Shown: positions 26,492 to 36,647, counted from the first letter of the stretch. The stretch is DNA of 64,000 bases from Thermaerobacillus caldiproteolyticus (GCF_013761245.1 NZ_JACDUT010000003.1:278654-342653), one strand, 5' to 3'. The notes: generated from the letters alone by a model not told the origin. Made by a program: numbers and translations.

Positions 26492-27646
26492 ATGAAGATA
26501 GGCATTATTGGGAATTATGGTCATAATAACAACGGAGATGAAGCAATTTTAACAGGGATTTTAAAACAGTTAATAGAGGATCTTTCTATACCTAAGGAAG
26601 ATATTGTGATTTTTAGCAATAATCCTGAAAATACAGGGCAAAGATATGGGGTTCAGGCTGTTCCTCTTTTTTATAGAAAAAAACGTCTCCTTTTTTCTAT
26701 TATTAAGACATTAAAAGAGAGTTATTTTATGCTCAGAAAACTAGATGTATTGCTTATCGGTGGCGGTGGGCTGCTTATGGATTTATATAAGCGGGATGCC
26801 CCTTTGTATGCTACCCTTGGTCTTTTAGGGCATTACGCCGGGTGTAAAGTAATCATTTATGGAGTAGGAGCAGGACCGATCCAGACAAGAACAGGAGCCT
26901 TTTTTATTAAGCAATTATTAAAAAAGGCTCATCATATTTCGGTAAGGGATGAAAGCTCTAAACAATTGCTTCAGTCGCTCGGTATAAAAAAGGACATCGA
27001 CGTTATCGGAGATCCAGCATTATTTTTAACGGTTCCGAGCGGAAAAACGCATTCCGATTCAATTCGAAAAGTAGCGGTAACCGCTGTGCCTTATTACAGC
27101 GCTAAATATTGGCCTACATCGAATGAACAAAAATATTCGCAGTACATTTCAGGAATGGCAAAAAATTTAGATCAGCTCATTCAGGAAAAAGGAGTCAGCA
27201 TTACCTTTTTTTCTACGAAATATCCTCAAGATGTACAGGTTACAAAAGACATTGCCTCTTTGATGGTGCATAAGGATTGCGTAACCATCATTGACAAGAA
27301 TTTATATCCCGATGAAATCATTTCCCTTTGTGCATCTCATGATCTTGTTATTGGGACAAGGTTGCACTCATTAATATTAGGGATTGTTGCCAAGACTCCG
27401 GTGATTGGCATTGGCTATCATCCGAAAGTGAGTCATTTTTTATCAACCATTGATCAACTTCATCGCTACATCGACATTGAACAGCTTGCGAGAAATGAAC
27501 ACGCAGTTGTACACATCGTTGAGGAAATGCTGGCGCATTGGCCAGAAGTTCAAAAAGATATGGAACATGTGGCAGAGCGCATGAATCAAGAAGCTAAAAA
27601 GGGAATTGAACTGTTAAGCATAATAGGTGAGAGAAATGTCCGCTAA
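26492..27646 (+). CDS. csaB: Polysaccharide pyruvyl transferase CsaB
   Basis: 384 residues with the CsaB/PS_pyruv_trans pattern: IGNYGHNNNGDEAIL at the N-terminus, LLIGGGGLLMD, GVGAGPI, VRDESS and a C-terminal GTRLHSLI motif. The enzyme adds pyruvate ketals from phosphoenolpyruvate to the secondary cell wall polymer, which creates the ligand recognised by SLH domains. That explains its position next to four genes for SLH proteins. It leads an operon with glycosyltransferases and a flippase. The start follows AAAAAGGTG. Confidence 0.93.
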   Translation: MKIGIIGNYGHNNNGDEAILTGILKQLIEDLSIPKEDIVIFSNNPENTGQRYGVQAVPLFYRKKRLLFSIIKTLKESYFMLRKLDVLLIGGGGLLMDLYKRDAPLYATLGLLGHYAGCKVIIYGVGAGPIQTRTGAFFIKQLLKKAHHISVRDESSKQLLQSLGIKKDIDVIGDPALFLTVPSGKTHSDSIRKVAVTAVPYYSAKYWPTSNEQKYSQYISGMAKNLDQLIQEKGVSITFFSTKYPQDVQVTKDIASLMVHKDCVTIIDKNLYPDEIISLCASHDLVIGTRLHSLILGIVAKTPVIGIGYHPKVSHFLSTIDQLHRYIDIEQLARNEHAVVHIVEEMLAHWPEVQKDMEHVAERMNQEAKKGIELLSIIGERNVR

Positions 27647-28748
27647 AAAAGTGTTAGTATTAAGTAACATGTATCCGACGGAAAAAGCAAAATCGTTTGG
27701 CATTTTTGTAAAAAACCAAGTAGAAGCTCTTCGGGAACGGGGGCTAGAGGTTGATGTCATTGCTGTAACGAATCCAAGTATGGACAAGCTGAATGTAATT
27801 ATGAAATATTTACATTGGCTATTAAAGACGCTTGTTCATTTACTAGTGAAAGGTCGAAAGTATGATGTCGTACACGCCCATTATGTTTTCCCGACAGGAA
27901 TGTTAGGGCTTTTATATAAAAAGCTTTGGAATGTGAGACTCATCGTGACAGCGCATGGAGGAGATATTGACCGCATGGCCAACAAGAGCAGACGCATTCG
28001 TCAATGGACAAAAACAATTCTGCACGAGGCGGATCATGTCATTGCGGTGGGTCAAAAGCTTTATGAACAAATTCATGAAGATTTTGATGTTCCAAAGGAA
28101 AATATTTCAGTCATTAATATGGGAGTGAACCGAAATATTTTCCGACCAATTGAAAAAGCATTAGCAAGAAAACAGTGCGGAATCAATGAGCAAATGATTC
28201 CTATTTTATATGTCGGGAATGTCATTAGACAAAAAGGATTAATAGAGCTTATCGAGGCGTTTTCTAAACTGAAAAAAGAAAATCCAAATGTGTGTCTCTA
28301 TATAATTGGGGCAAAGAAAGATGCTTCTTTTTATCATGAGCTATTACAGAAAATAGAAGAGAACAATGTACAAGATGTTTTTATATATGATGCGATGAAC
28401 CAATCAGAAGTGGCTGTGTGGATGTCCGCTGCTGAAGTATTTGTTTTACCGTCCCATCTTGAAGGATTTGGCCTTGTTGCTTTAGAAGCGATGTCTTGCC
28501 ACACGCCTGTTGTAGGTAGTGATGTTGGGGGATTATCGTATTTATTGAGAGACGGCGCAGGAATATTAATTGAGCCTCATAATGTACAATCGTTGTATGA
28601 GGGAATCAAGAGAGTTATAAATGATGCTGAGGTTGGAAAACAATTAATACAAAAAGGTGAGATTCGGGCACAAGAAAACGATCAGCAATACTTGATTGAG
28701 AAAGTGGTGCAGCTCTATTCACCTCCGGAGGGGATGAACTATGCGTAG
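27636..28748 (+). CDS. Glycosyltransferase family 4 protein
   Basis: 370 residues with the GT-B fold: NMYPTEKAKSFGIFVKNQVE at the donor cleft, HAHYVFPTG, TAHGGD, GNVIRQKG, and the EGFGLVALEAMSCHTPVV box with the E-x7-E retaining motif. ATG 27636 has GGTGAG upstream and overlaps the csaB stop by 11 bases. It is presumably a cytoplasmic enzyme that adds a sugar to the lipid-linked wall polymer repeat. Substrate cannot be told. Confidence 0.88.
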   Translation: MSAKKVLVLSNMYPTEKAKSFGIFVKNQVEALRERGLEVDVIAVTNPSMDKLNVIMKYLHWLLKTLVHLLVKGRKYDVVHAHYVFPTGMLGLLYKKLWNVRLIVTAHGGDIDRMANKSRRIRQWTKTILHEADHVIAVGQKLYEQIHEDFDVPKENISVINMGVNRNIFRPIEKALARKQCGINEQMIPILYVGNVIRQKGLIELIEAFSKLKKENPNVCLYIIGAKKDASFYHELLQKIEENNVQDVFIYDAMNQSEVAVWMSAAEVFVLPSHLEGFGLVALEAMSCHTPVVGSDVGGLSYLLRDGAGILIEPHNVQSLYEGIKRVINDAEVGKQLIQKGEIRAQENDQQYLIEKVVQLYSPPEGMNYA

Positions 28749-29229
28749 TAAAAGAAAGAAAAACAAAAAAAAAGTGCTATTTATTGCCTCTCTAGGAGGG
28801 CATTTGACCCAATTATTACAGCTAAAGCCGCTCTTTTTAGAATATGACTATCATATTGTGACAGAAAGATCAATTATTACAAAAGAGTTAAGCAAGCAAT
28901 ACAAAATGTCATTTCTTATGTATGGAGCACGAAATTATCCCTTTCGATATATTTTTAAGTTTTCTTATAATGTCATCATGTCCTTTTATTACTTTCTGCG
29001 TGAAAGACCAGATGTCATTGTGACAACAGGTGCCCATACAGCTGTGCCGATGTGTTATATTGCGAAATTATTCCGAAAAAAAGTCGTTTTTATTGAAAGT
29101 TTTGCAAAGACGACAACCCCAACAATTTCTGGAAAATTAGTCTATCCGATTGCTGATTTATTTATTGTTCAATGGGAATCGATGAAAAAGCATTATCCAA
29201 AAGCTGTTTATGGAGGTTCGATCTATTGA
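28741..29229 (+). CDS. Alg14/PssD-like membrane subunit of a split glycosyltransferase
   Basis: 162 residues: very basic N-terminus, IASLGGHLTQLLQL motif, hydrophobic segment, VTTGAHTAVP and VFIESFAKTTTPT. This is the N-terminal half of a GT28-type enzyme (Alg14, EpsE/PssD), which binds the membrane and recruits the catalytic half encoded next. It overlaps the GT4 stop by eight bases and the next gene's start by four. Confidence 0.88.
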   Translation: MRSKRKKNKKKVLFIASLGGHLTQLLQLKPLFLEYDYHIVTERSIITKELSKQYKMSFLMYGARNYPFRYIFKFSYNVIMSFYYFLRERPDVIVTTGAHTAVPMCYIAKLFRKKVVFIESFAKTTTPTISGKLVYPIADLFIVQWESMKKHYPKAVYGGSIY

Positions 29230-29708
29230 TTTTAGTTGTTTTAGGAACTCATGAGCTACCTTTTACGAGATTGTTGAAAGAAGTGGAAAGACAGATTATC
29301 AATGGTAATATTCAAGACGAAGTGATTGTTCAACAAGGACATACTCGTTACCAATCACCGTATATGAAAATGATTACATTTACAAGCTATGAAGAGATGG
29401 AAAGGTTATACCGTGAAGCGGCGTTCATTATTACGCATGGAGGAACGGGTTCCATTACAACTGGGGTAAAAATGGGAAAGAAAATGATTGCTGCTCCTCG
29501 TCTTACTAAATACGGTGAACATAATGATGACCATCAATTAGAAATTGTGCAGCAATTTGAAAAAACAGGGCATATTTTAGCTTGGTATGATGGAGAAGAT
29601 TTTGGGAATATATTAAAAAAAATTGATCATTTTGAGCCGGTGCCGTTTGTAAGTGGCAAAAATAAAATCATCTCCATTCTTCGTACGTTTATTAATGAAC
29701 ATGTGTAA
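29226..29708 (+). CDS. Alg13/PssE-like catalytic subunit of a split glycosyltransferase
   Basis: 160 residues from TTG 29226, which overlaps the preceding stop and has GGAGG upstream; a longer frame exists but lacks a ribosome site. It shows VVLGTHELPFTRLL, then FITHGGTGSITTG (nucleotide-sugar binding) and KYGEHNDDHQLE, as in Alg13, PssE and the C-terminal half of MurG. Together with the Alg14-like partner it should transfer a hexose or N-acetylhexosamine to a lipid-linked precursor. Confidence 0.88.
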   Translation: MILVVLGTHELPFTRLLKEVERQIINGNIQDEVIVQQGHTRYQSPYMKMITFTSYEEMERLYREAAFIITHGGTGSITTGVKMGKKMIAAPRLTKYGEHNDDHQLEIVQQFEKTGHILAWYDGEDFGNILKKIDHFEPVPFVSGKNKIISILRTFINEHV

Positions 29709-29766
29709 CAGAACGATAGGATGTCACCAGCGTTGGCATGAAACTAGTGATATAGCAGGTGGGGCC

Positions 29767-31272
29767 ATGAACAAGAAGCGTCTTTTTCAAGTAATTGGCG
29801 TTGTAACCATTATTAATATATTGTCTCGATTGTTAGGATTTATTCGGGAAGCGGTAGTTGGTTATCAGTTTGGAACTTCTTCATTAGCTGACAGTGTGAT
29901 TTTGGCTTATACGATTCCAAACTTTTTATATTTAGTATTAGGCGGGGCTGTTACCACTGCCTATATTAGTGTCTATAGCAAGATAAACGATGAGATTCAT
30001 AAACAGAGATTCCACAATACTGTGTTTACATATTTGTTAATTTTCACCTCGTTATTAACAATGTTATTAATGATTTTTTCTAAACAAGTAGTGGGTTTAT
30101 TTTTTTATGGACTAAAGGGTTCACAGTTAGCCACAACATCACAGTTATTTTCCCTTATGGCCCCCTCTATTATTTTGTTGATTTTTTCCACATGGTTTTC
30201 TGGCATTCTAAATGTACAGAACCAGTTTTATAGCGCTGCCCTTGCAACACTAGCCAATAACGGTTTTTTTGTTCTTATTGCGATTATTTTATACCCTTTG
30301 TGTGGAGTTTACGCTTATGGTTGGGGCGCTATCATTAGTTCAATAATCATGATAGTTGTTTTGATCGTTTATTTGCGAAAGGCAGGACATGTTCGCTTTC
30401 GTTTTCAACTTGGTGTGCTCGAAAAGGAATATGCTCTTCGAATGTTAAAAATTGCTTTACCCGTTTTATTAGGTGGAGCTACGTTACAATTTTATTTTTT
30501 TGTTCAGCGTATTTTTGCTTCTCAGCTTGAAAATGGATACGTTGCGGCGTTAAACTATGCTTCCAAATTTGTTCAATTGCCGCAGACTATTTTAATGACC
30601 GGTGTGACAACGGTAATTTATCCTTTGTTAGCGAAAAAAACAGCAGAAAAGGATTATGATGGGATTTCGCAAATCTTTTTTAAAGGCTTGCAGTCTTTAA
30701 TCGTTCTTATTGTACCTGTTTCTATTTTTGTTTATTTCTATGCTGAAGAAATCGTGAAAGTTATATTTGAATACGGCTCATTCACTTCTCAATCTACTAA
30801 AATGACAGCGATGATGCTAAAAATATTTGTCATCGGGATGTTTGCGCATGCGGCGAATCTTTTTGTTACACGGTTTTTTTATGCGATGGAAAAATCTCTA
30901 ACTCCAGTTGTGACAGGCATTGTGGCTGTTTTTGGGGTGAATATTTGTATTATTAAGCTATTTATTCAGAAATATGGAGCTGCTGCGATTGCTTGGGGGA
31001 CAACTATTAGTGCATTGTTTCAGTTTGTTGCCTTAGTGGGGATTGGTTTATGCTGTTTGCACTTAAGAATGGAGAAAAAAGGAGTATGGCTAAGGCTAAT
31101 TGGATACATTGCCAGCGTAACAGCGGTTGTCTCTTTGATACGTGTATATTTTCATTTCGGTTATGATATTGTTAATTTAGCGGTTGGCTTTTTATTGTTT
31201 CTTATATCTTCATTTTCTCTTCTTATATTGTTTCGTTTATTTCATTATAAAAGGTTGCCTTTTTCCCAATAG
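29767..31272 (+). CDS. murJ: MurJ/MviN-family lipid-linked precursor flippase
   Basis: 501 residues, about 13-14 membrane helices, with the N-terminal signature SRLLGFIREAVVGYQFG and a conserved charged cavity pattern (VIYPLLAKK, GSFTSQST). ATG 29767 follows GGTGGGG; an in-frame extension upstream overlaps the Alg13-like gene and is rejected. As last gene of the csaB operon it may flip the pyruvylated wall polymer precursor rather than lipid II, because other MurJ or Amj proteins usually exist elsewhere in the genome. That substrate is inferred. Confidence 0.85.
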   Translation: MNKKRLFQVIGVVTIINILSRLLGFIREAVVGYQFGTSSLADSVILAYTIPNFLYLVLGGAVTTAYISVYSKINDEIHKQRFHNTVFTYLLIFTSLLTMLLMIFSKQVVGLFFYGLKGSQLATTSQLFSLMAPSIILLIFSTWFSGILNVQNQFYSAALATLANNGFFVLIAIILYPLCGVYAYGWGAIISSIIMIVVLIVYLRKAGHVRFRFQLGVLEKEYALRMLKIALPVLLGGATLQFYFFVQRIFASQLENGYVAALNYASKFVQLPQTILMTGVTTVIYPLLAKKTAEKDYDGISQIFFKGLQSLIVLIVPVSIFVYFYAEEIVKVIFEYGSFTSQSTKMTAMMLKIFVIGMFAHAANLFVTRFFYAMEKSLTPVVTGIVAVFGVNICIIKLFIQKYGAAAIAWGTTISALFQFVALVGIGLCCLHLRMEKKGVWLRLIGYIASVTAVVSLIRVYFHFGYDIVNLAVGFLLFLISSFSLLILFRLFHYKRLPFSQ

Positions 31273-31280
31273 GCAACCTT
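31251..31280 (+). terminator. Terminator overlapping the murJ stop
   Basis: Perfect 10-base AAGGTTGCCT stem containing the stop codon in the loop; only a short T stretch follows. Confidence 0.65.
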
Positions 31281-31396
31281 GTTTGGTATGAAAAAATCAA
31301 AAATGTACATAATGGGCAGCCTTAATTCGAATCATTATATATGAGATTGATAGGTTTTGAGAAAAATTCGCTATTTATGTGATAGAGTTAATATGT

Positions 31397-31402
31397 TATA
31401 AT
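31397..31402 (+). promoter_or_regulatory. Candidate -10 for tagO
   Basis: TATAAT in the 255-base gap before tagO, with only a poor -35 (TTTATG at 17 bases). Confidence 0.35.
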
Positions 31403-31527
31403 CGACGCTGTGGGCTTTAACAATGTTTCCCTAAAAATGACGGAAAAGAATTTTTAAAATTGGAAATAACAGCTGTGATTTAGATATCTGACGAGTGGTT
31501 ATCCTAGAACTTAAGGGAGGGGTTCCC

Positions 31528-32595
31528 ATGCTATATTTATGTGCTACTTTGTTCATATGTTTTGCTTTATCGGTTCTTTTTACTCCTTTTGTAAAAAAAT
31601 TAGCTTTTGCTGTAGGGGCAACAGATAAGCCTAATCAACGAAAAGTACATCAGAAAATTATGCCACGTTTAGGTGGATTAGCGATATACGCCAGTTTTAT
31701 CATTGGTTATTTGATTTTACGGCCTTGGAACGAAGATTCACTGTATATTTTGCTCGGCAGTGCTATCATTGTTGTAGTGGGGATATTAGACGATATTTAT
31801 GAGCTGCCAGCAAAAATAAAATTTTTAGGTCAGCTGATTGCCGCTTTTATTGTTGTTGTCATTGCAGGAGTTCAGGTTACCTTTATTAATTTGCCGTTCG
31901 GAGGCCAACTGCACTTCGGGATATTAAGTATCCCTATCTCCATTATTTGGATTGTGGGGATTACGAATGCAATTAATTTAATTGATGGGTTAGATGGTTT
32001 AGCAGCAGGAGTGTCTGCCATTGCACTTATTACTATTTCCGGAATGGCTTTAATTATGGGTGATTGGTTTGTTTCTTCAATGGGATTTATTATTTTAGGC
32101 AGCACATTAGGATTTTTATTATATAATTTCCATCCTGCTAAAATTTTTATGGGCGATACAGGTGCTTTATTTTTGGGATATATGATTTCTGTGCTGGCAC
32201 TTTTAGGGTTTAAAAACGTTACGTTCATTTCGTTTGTTGTTCCTGTATTGATTTTAGGTGTGCCGATTTCTGACACATTCTTTGCCATCATTCGGCGCAT
32301 CGTGAAAAAGCAGCCTTTGTCGGCTCCTGACAAGTCGCATTTACACCATTGTTTGCTCCGATTGGGATATAGCCATCGGCAAACCGTGCTCATTATATAT
32401 GGAATGAGTGCTCTATTTGGATTAGTAGCAATTATCTTATCTCAAGCTGCTGTATGGGTATCCATGATTATCTTGGCTATGGTGATTCTTGCTCTGGAAT
32501 TAATTGCTGAGAAAATCGGATTGGTTGATACGAACTATCGTCCGATTTTAAAAATTGTTCGTGTTATTCGTTACGCCAATGGAAAACAAAACTAA
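31528..32595 (+). CDS. tagO: Undecaprenyl-phosphate N-acetylglucosaminyl 1-phosphate transferase
   Basis: 355 residues with about ten membrane helices. Starts wall teichoic acid and related polymers by moving GlcNAc-1-P from UDP-GlcNAc to undecaprenyl phosphate. Family motifs are present: DKPNQRKVH, the DD pair in GILDDIYELPAKIKF, NAINLIDGLDGLAAG, KIFMGDTGALFLGY and the KSHLHHCLLRLG loop. The ATG was fixed by AGGGAGGGG upstream. It stands alone between two terminators and begins the B. subtilis-like tagO-tagV-yvyE-degSU order. Confidence 0.95.
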   Translation: MLYLCATLFICFALSVLFTPFVKKLAFAVGATDKPNQRKVHQKIMPRLGGLAIYASFIIGYLILRPWNEDSLYILLGSAIIVVVGILDDIYELPAKIKFLGQLIAAFIVVVIAGVQVTFINLPFGGQLHFGILSIPISIIWIVGITNAINLIDGLDGLAAGVSAIALITISGMALIMGDWFVSSMGFIILGSTLGFLLYNFHPAKIFMGDTGALFLGYMISVLALLGFKNVTFISFVVPVLILGVPISDTFFAIIRRIVKKQPLSAPDKSHLHHCLLRLGYSHRQTVLIIYGMSALFGLVAIILSQAAVWVSMIILAMVILALELIAEKIGLVDTNYRPILKIVRVIRYANGKQN

Positions 32596-32600
32596 AGGGA

Positions 32601-32638
32601 AAAGGTCATCTTGGGTTGCGCCAAGATGACCTTTTGTA
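32601..32638. terminator. Bidirectional terminator between tagO and tagV
   Basis: Perfect 14-base AAAGGTCATCTTGG stem with a six-base loop and T/A runs on both sides. Confidence 0.85.
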
Positions 32639-32682
32639 TTTTCTCCTTTATCTTTGAAGTTCATACAGGTATATAAAGAGAG

Positions 32683-33717
32683 TTATTCTTCTTCATTATT
32701 GATATTAGCACTACTTTCTTCATCTGTATTTGTACCGCTATCGCTCGAATCGGAGGACGATTGCAAATGATGTTGTAACTCTTGAGATACTTCCTGCACA
32801 GACTGTTCATCTAACATGTAGTAATATACTCCATCATTTTGATCCGTTCCCTTGAGTTGAAGTGATTTAATGTTTAGCTTTGTACCAGCTGTAACATAAC
32901 GGATCAGCGATTTTATTTCATCAAAGGTTAAGTTTGTTTTCATATTATTTCCAATTGCTTCTAATACATCATCGTATTTTGTAATGGAACCAACATTACT
33001 TGCCTTTTTAAGGATGGCTTTTAAAATTTCTTGTTGACGTTTACCGCGTTCGATATCATTGTCTTTTTTTCGCGTTCTTGCGAGTGCAAGAGCTTCTTCA
33101 CCATTCAACGTTTGAAGACCTTTTTTCAAAACGATAGCATTATGATGGTCTTCAGAATCTTTTTCCTTAAGATCATAAGGAACTTCTACTTCAATACCGC
33201 CTAATGCATCGACGATATCCATAAATGCATAGAAATTCATTTTGACGTAGTAATCAACTTTTATGTTGAACAGATGTTCAACGGCTTCAACAGTACCTTT
33301 TACGCCTCCGTAAGCATGGGCGTGCGTAATTTTATCATACTTTCCTTCGCATGGAATATATACATAGGAATCGCGCGGGATGCTTACCATTTTTACTGAT
33401 TTGTTTTTTGCATTAAATGTAGCAAGAAGTAGCGCATCTGATCGGGTATCGCCTTTAAAATTTCGCGAATGACTGTCATCTATCCCGATGAACAAAATCG
33501 AGAAATTGTCCATTTTTGGGTCTGGTCGTTTCGCTTTGGTATCTCTAAATTCCTCATACGATTTATTAATTACTGACTCGGCTTTATGCATTAAAAACGA
33601 GGCATAACCGAAAGAGCCGAGCAACAATAATAAAAGTGGAACAAAAATCCAAAATAATATGCGTCTTCTCTTTTTTTTCTTTTTCTGCTTTTTACGATAT
33701 TTTCTTTCATTTACCAT
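32683..33717 (-). CDS. tagV: LytR-CpsA-Psr (LCP) family wall polymer ligase TagV
   Basis: 344 residues. A very basic cytoplasmic tail and one membrane helix (about 20-42) precede the LCP domain. Motifs: ILFIGIDDSHSRNFKGDTRSD, MVSIPRDSYVYI, DIVDALGGIEVEV and the arginine-rich ALALARTRKKDNDIERGKRQ lipid-phosphate site. The enzyme transfers lipid-linked anionic polymers to peptidoglycan outside the membrane. It has a Ser/Asp/Glu-rich C-terminal tail. The assignment to TagV (YvhJ) among the B. subtilis paralogues rests on its position between tagO and yvyE. Confidence 0.88.
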   Translation of the reverse strand: MVNERKYRKKQKKKKKRRRILFWIFVPLLLLLLGSFGYASFLMHKAESVINKSYEEFRDTKAKRPDPKMDNFSILFIGIDDSHSRNFKGDTRSDALLLATFNAKNKSVKMVSIPRDSYVYIPCEGKYDKITHAHAYGGVKGTVEAVEHLFNIKVDYYVKMNFYAFMDIVDALGGIEVEVPYDLKEKDSEDHHNAIVLKKGLQTLNGEEALALARTRKKDNDIERGKRQQEILKAILKKASNVGSITKYDDVLEAIGNNMKTNLTFDEIKSLIRYVTAGTKLNIKSLQLKGTDQNDGVYYYMLDEQSVQEVSQELQHHLQSSSDSSDSGTNTDEESSANINNEEE

Positions 33718-33751
33718 AATTAGCTCTCCTCTATTTTAAGTTATTGGGAAA

Positions 33752-34387
33752 TTAGGTGATGTCTATCTCTAAATACACCGTCTCTCCTTCGCTCATCTCT
33801 GCCCTTCCATTTGTTAGTTCAGTCATCCAGTCGATGAATGTCGATTTGTCTGTTTCTTCGACAAAAACTTCGATTTCGACATTTTCGAGATAGTGGATTG
33901 TTTTGATCGTGTAAATGGATGAGCGCAGTTCGTTTTCGACTTTGCCAAGCCAAGTGTAGTCGATTTGGACATGCATGATGCGCATGAGACGGCGTTCCAC
34001 GATGCCTGCTGCCTTCAATCCTTCTGATACAGATTTGCCGTAGGCACGGACAAGACCACCTGCTCCGAGTTTAATACCGCCGAAATAGCGAGTGACGACA
34101 ACGACGGTATCTTTTAAGCCTTTTTTCTTCAATACTTCGAGCATCGGAACACCAGCTGTGCCACTTGGTTCTCCATCGTCATTCGCTTTTTGAATTTGGT
34201 CGTGTTCGCCGATGATATAAGCGGAACAGTTATGCGTAGCATCCCAATGCTTTTTTTTTATATGCTGAATAAATTGTATTGCTTCTTCTTCTGTTGTGGC
34301 GCGATTGACATAACAAATAAAGCGAGATTTTTCGATAACCATTTCATTTTCTCCATATCCCTTCACGGTATAATATTTTTGTAGCAA
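33752..34387 (-). CDS. yvyE: YigZ/IMPACT family protein YvyE
   Basis: 211 residues with the N-terminal UPF0029/IMPACT domain (KSRFICYVNRATTEEEA, DDGEPSGTAG, TRYFGGIKLGAGGLVRAYG) and a C-terminal DUF1949-like ferredoxin fold. The start is TTG, eight bases after GAGGTG. Its cellular role is not well defined; relatives are linked to translation control. It keeps the gene order known from B. subtilis, divergent from degS. Confidence 0.92.
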   Translation of the reverse strand: MLQKYYTVKGYGENEMVIEKSRFICYVNRATTEEEAIQFIQHIKKKHWDATHNCSAYIIGEHDQIQKANDDGEPSGTAGVPMLEVLKKKGLKDTVVVVTRYFGGIKLGAGGLVRAYGKSVSEGLKAAGIVERRLMRIMHVQIDYTWLGKVENELRSSIYTIKTIHYLENVEIEVFVEETDKSTFIDWMTELTNGRAEMSEGETVYLEIDIT

Positions 34388-34497
34388 AATAAAAACACCT
34401 CGCTATAACATGGAAATGCTGTGATTGCAACGAAACATCTCTTTGACCCAAAATAGGAAATTAACAAATTTTTTACTGTCAGCTCCTAAAAACATGT

Positions 34498-34503
34498 TAT
34501 ACT
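34498..34503 (+). promoter_or_regulatory. Candidate -10 of degS-degU
   Basis: TATACT, with CTGTCA 16 bases upstream as a weak -35. The 5' leader would be about 180 bases. Confidence 0.4.
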
Positions 34504-34686
34504 AATAAGTGTAAAGTAAGTACACCGTTCAGGAATGGGTAGGCGAAAGAAACAATCGCAGCTTTTTCTATTATAAATCGACAACTTTTTTCCTTCAAAT
34601 AAAAATTGATACGTAAAATTAGGAAAGGAAAAATCAGAAAAATTTATCTGTTTGTACGAACGGTCAAATCAGTATGGAGGATTTGT

Positions 34687-35832
34687 ATGTCTTCTCATAA
34701 AAAGCTGGATGCCAAACAATTAGATAAAATTGTCGAAAAAATGATTGACACTGTTCAGCATAGCAAAGACGAAATTTTTCAAATTGGCGAGCAATCGCGT
34801 CAAGAACATGAGCGATTGATGAATGAATTAACGGAAACGAAAACATTAGTTAATCAAATTATTCATGAAGCGGATAAATTAGAGATACATGCTCGGCTTG
34901 CTCGCCAGATATTGTCCGATGTAAATCGCAATTTCACGCGTTATTCAGAGAAAGAAATTCGTGAAACATATGAAAAAGCACATGAATTGCATATGAAATT
35001 GGCGATGATCCGTGAGCAGGAGAGACAGTTGCGGATCCGTCGCGATGAATTAGAACGTCGCTTGGCTGGACTCAAAGAAACAATCGAGCGGGCGGAACAT
35101 TTAGTTGGTCAAATTACCGTTGTACTGAACTATTTGAATAGCGATTTTCGTCAAGTTGGAGAGTTCATTGAGGGAGCAAAGCAAAAGCAAGAGTTTGGCT
35201 TAAAAATTATTGAAGCGCAGGAAGAGGAGCGGAAGCGATTGTCTCGTGAAATTCACGACGGTCCTGCTCAAATGCTTGCCCATGTGATGATGCGATCAGA
35301 TTTAATCGAACGCATTTTGCGGGAACGTGGTACCGAACAAGCCATTCAAGAAATCCGTGATTTCAAAAAAATGGTTCGTTCGGCTCTTTACGAAGTACGC
35401 CGAATTATTTACGATTTAAGACCAATGGCTCTTGACGATTTAGGTTTAATTCCTACCCTTCGAAAATACTTGCAGACAGTCGAAGAATATAATAAGGAGA
35501 CAAAAATTTCGTTTATACATATAGGACAAGAAATGCGATTGCCTGACCGATTTGAGGTGGCTGTGTTTCGCCTTGTTCAAGAATCGGTACAAAACGCATT
35601 AAAGCATGCAGATGCAACCGAAATTCAAGTGAAAATCGAAATGAGAGATAACCAGCTCTTTTTAATGATTAAAGATAACGGTAAAGGATTTGATATAACT
35701 GTAAAGAAGGAAAATGCCTTTGGACTCATCGGAATGAAAGAGCGCGTCGAATTGTTGGAAGGAAAGATGAAAATTCAATCGCAAATTGGCATTGGTACGA
35801 CAGTGTTTATTCATATACCGTTCAAGGTGTAG
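34687..35832 (+). CDS. degS: Sensor histidine kinase DegS
   Basis: 381 residues, soluble with no membrane helix. The long N-terminal coiled-coil sensor domain (1-180) is followed by a HisKA_3 dimerisation domain with phospho-acceptor His190 ([12 protein letters not shown]) and a HATPase_c domain (about 285-381) with the NALKHA N-box and the DNGKGFD G1 box. It phosphorylates DegU, which governs secreted enzymes, competence and motility. ATG is preceded by GGAGG. It is the first gene of the degSU operon. Confidence 0.96.
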   Translation: MSSHKKLDAKQLDKIVEKMIDTVQHSKDEIFQIGEQSRQEHERLMNELTETKTLVNQIIHEADKLEIHARLARQILSDVNRNFTRYSEKEIRETYEKAHELHMKLAMIREQERQLRIRRDELERRLAGLKETIERAEHLVGQITVVLNYLNSDFRQVGEFIEGAKQKQEFGLKIIEAQEEERKRLSREIHDGPAQMLAHVMMRSDLIERILRERGTEQAIQEIRDFKKMVRSALYEVRRIIYDLRPMALDDLGLIPTLRKYLQTVEEYNKETKISFIHIGQEMRLPDRFEVAVFRLVQESVQNALKHADATEIQVKIEMRDNQLFLMIKDNGKGFDITVKKENAFGLIGMKERVELLEGKMKIQSQIGIGTTVFIHIPFKV

Positions 35833-35866
35833 GGCAACGAGAAAAAAGAAAGGGAGGAGCTATGGA

Positions 35867-36544
35867 GTGAAAACACGTATCATTATTATTGATGACCACC
35901 AGCTATTTCGTGAAGGAGTGAAACGAATTTTACAGTTTGAGGAAGGATTTGAAGTTGTTGCAGAAGGAACAGATGGAAATGAAGTGCTGGAGCTGGTAGA
36001 AAAGCATCGTCCTGATATTGTCATCATGGATATTAATATGCCTCATATGAATGGGGTAGAGGCTACTAAACAGATAATTGAATCGTATCCTGAGACAAAA
36101 GTCGTTGTCCTTTCGATTCATGATGATGAAAATTATGTTATGCGCGCTTTACAGACAGGAGCGTCAGGGTATTTGCTTAAAGAAATGGATGCAGATACGT
36201 TAATTGAGGCGATCAAAGTGGTTGCAGAAGGCGGTTCATACTTACATCCGAAGGTGACTCATAATTTGATTAAAGAATACCGCCGTTTAGCAGCGGGAAG
36301 AAGCAAAAGAGAGGAAACGAAACGCGAAGTTCGCTTGCCTCTCCATTTATTAACGCGGCGTGAGTGTGAAGTGTTGCAATTGCTGGCGGATGGAAAAAGT
36401 AACCGCGGCATTGGAGAGGCACTGTTTATTAGTGAAAAAACGGTAAAAAATCATGTAAGTAATATATTACAAAAGTTAAATGTGAGTGACCGTACGCAGG
36501 CGGTTGTCGTTGCAATTAAAAATGGATGGGTAGAAGTGCGTTAA
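35867..36544 (+). CDS. degU: Response regulator DegU
   Basis: 225 residues from a GTG start with GGAGGAG seven bases upstream. Receiver domain with Asp55 in MDINMP as phosphorylation site and acidic pair Asp9/Asp10; C-terminal LuxR-type helix-turn-helix ([22 protein letters not shown] ... [17 protein letters not shown]). Very similar to B. subtilis DegU along its whole length. As partner of DegS it sits 34 bases downstream and ends at a strong terminator. Confidence 0.96.
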   Translation: MKTRIIIIDDHQLFREGVKRILQFEEGFEVVAEGTDGNEVLELVEKHRPDIVIMDINMPHMNGVEATKQIIESYPETKVVVLSIHDDENYVMRALQTGASGYLLKEMDADTLIEAIKVVAEGGSYLHPKVTHNLIKEYRRLAAGRSKREETKREVRLPLHLLTRRECEVLQLLADGKSNRGIGEALFISEKTVKNHVSNILQKLNVSDRTQAVVVAIKNGWVEVR

Positions 36545-36552
36545 AAATGATG

Positions 36553-36583
36553 AAGGTTGTCGAATGATTCGACAACCTTTTAT
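36553..36583 (+). terminator. Terminator after degU
   Basis: Perfect 12-base AAGGTTGTCGAA stem with a three-base loop and a T run. Confidence 0.85.
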
Positions 36584-36647
36584 AATGCAATTGGTTTCAT
36601 TTTTCGCTAAAATAAGTCGTAAAGACTATGGACGAGGAAGGTATCTA

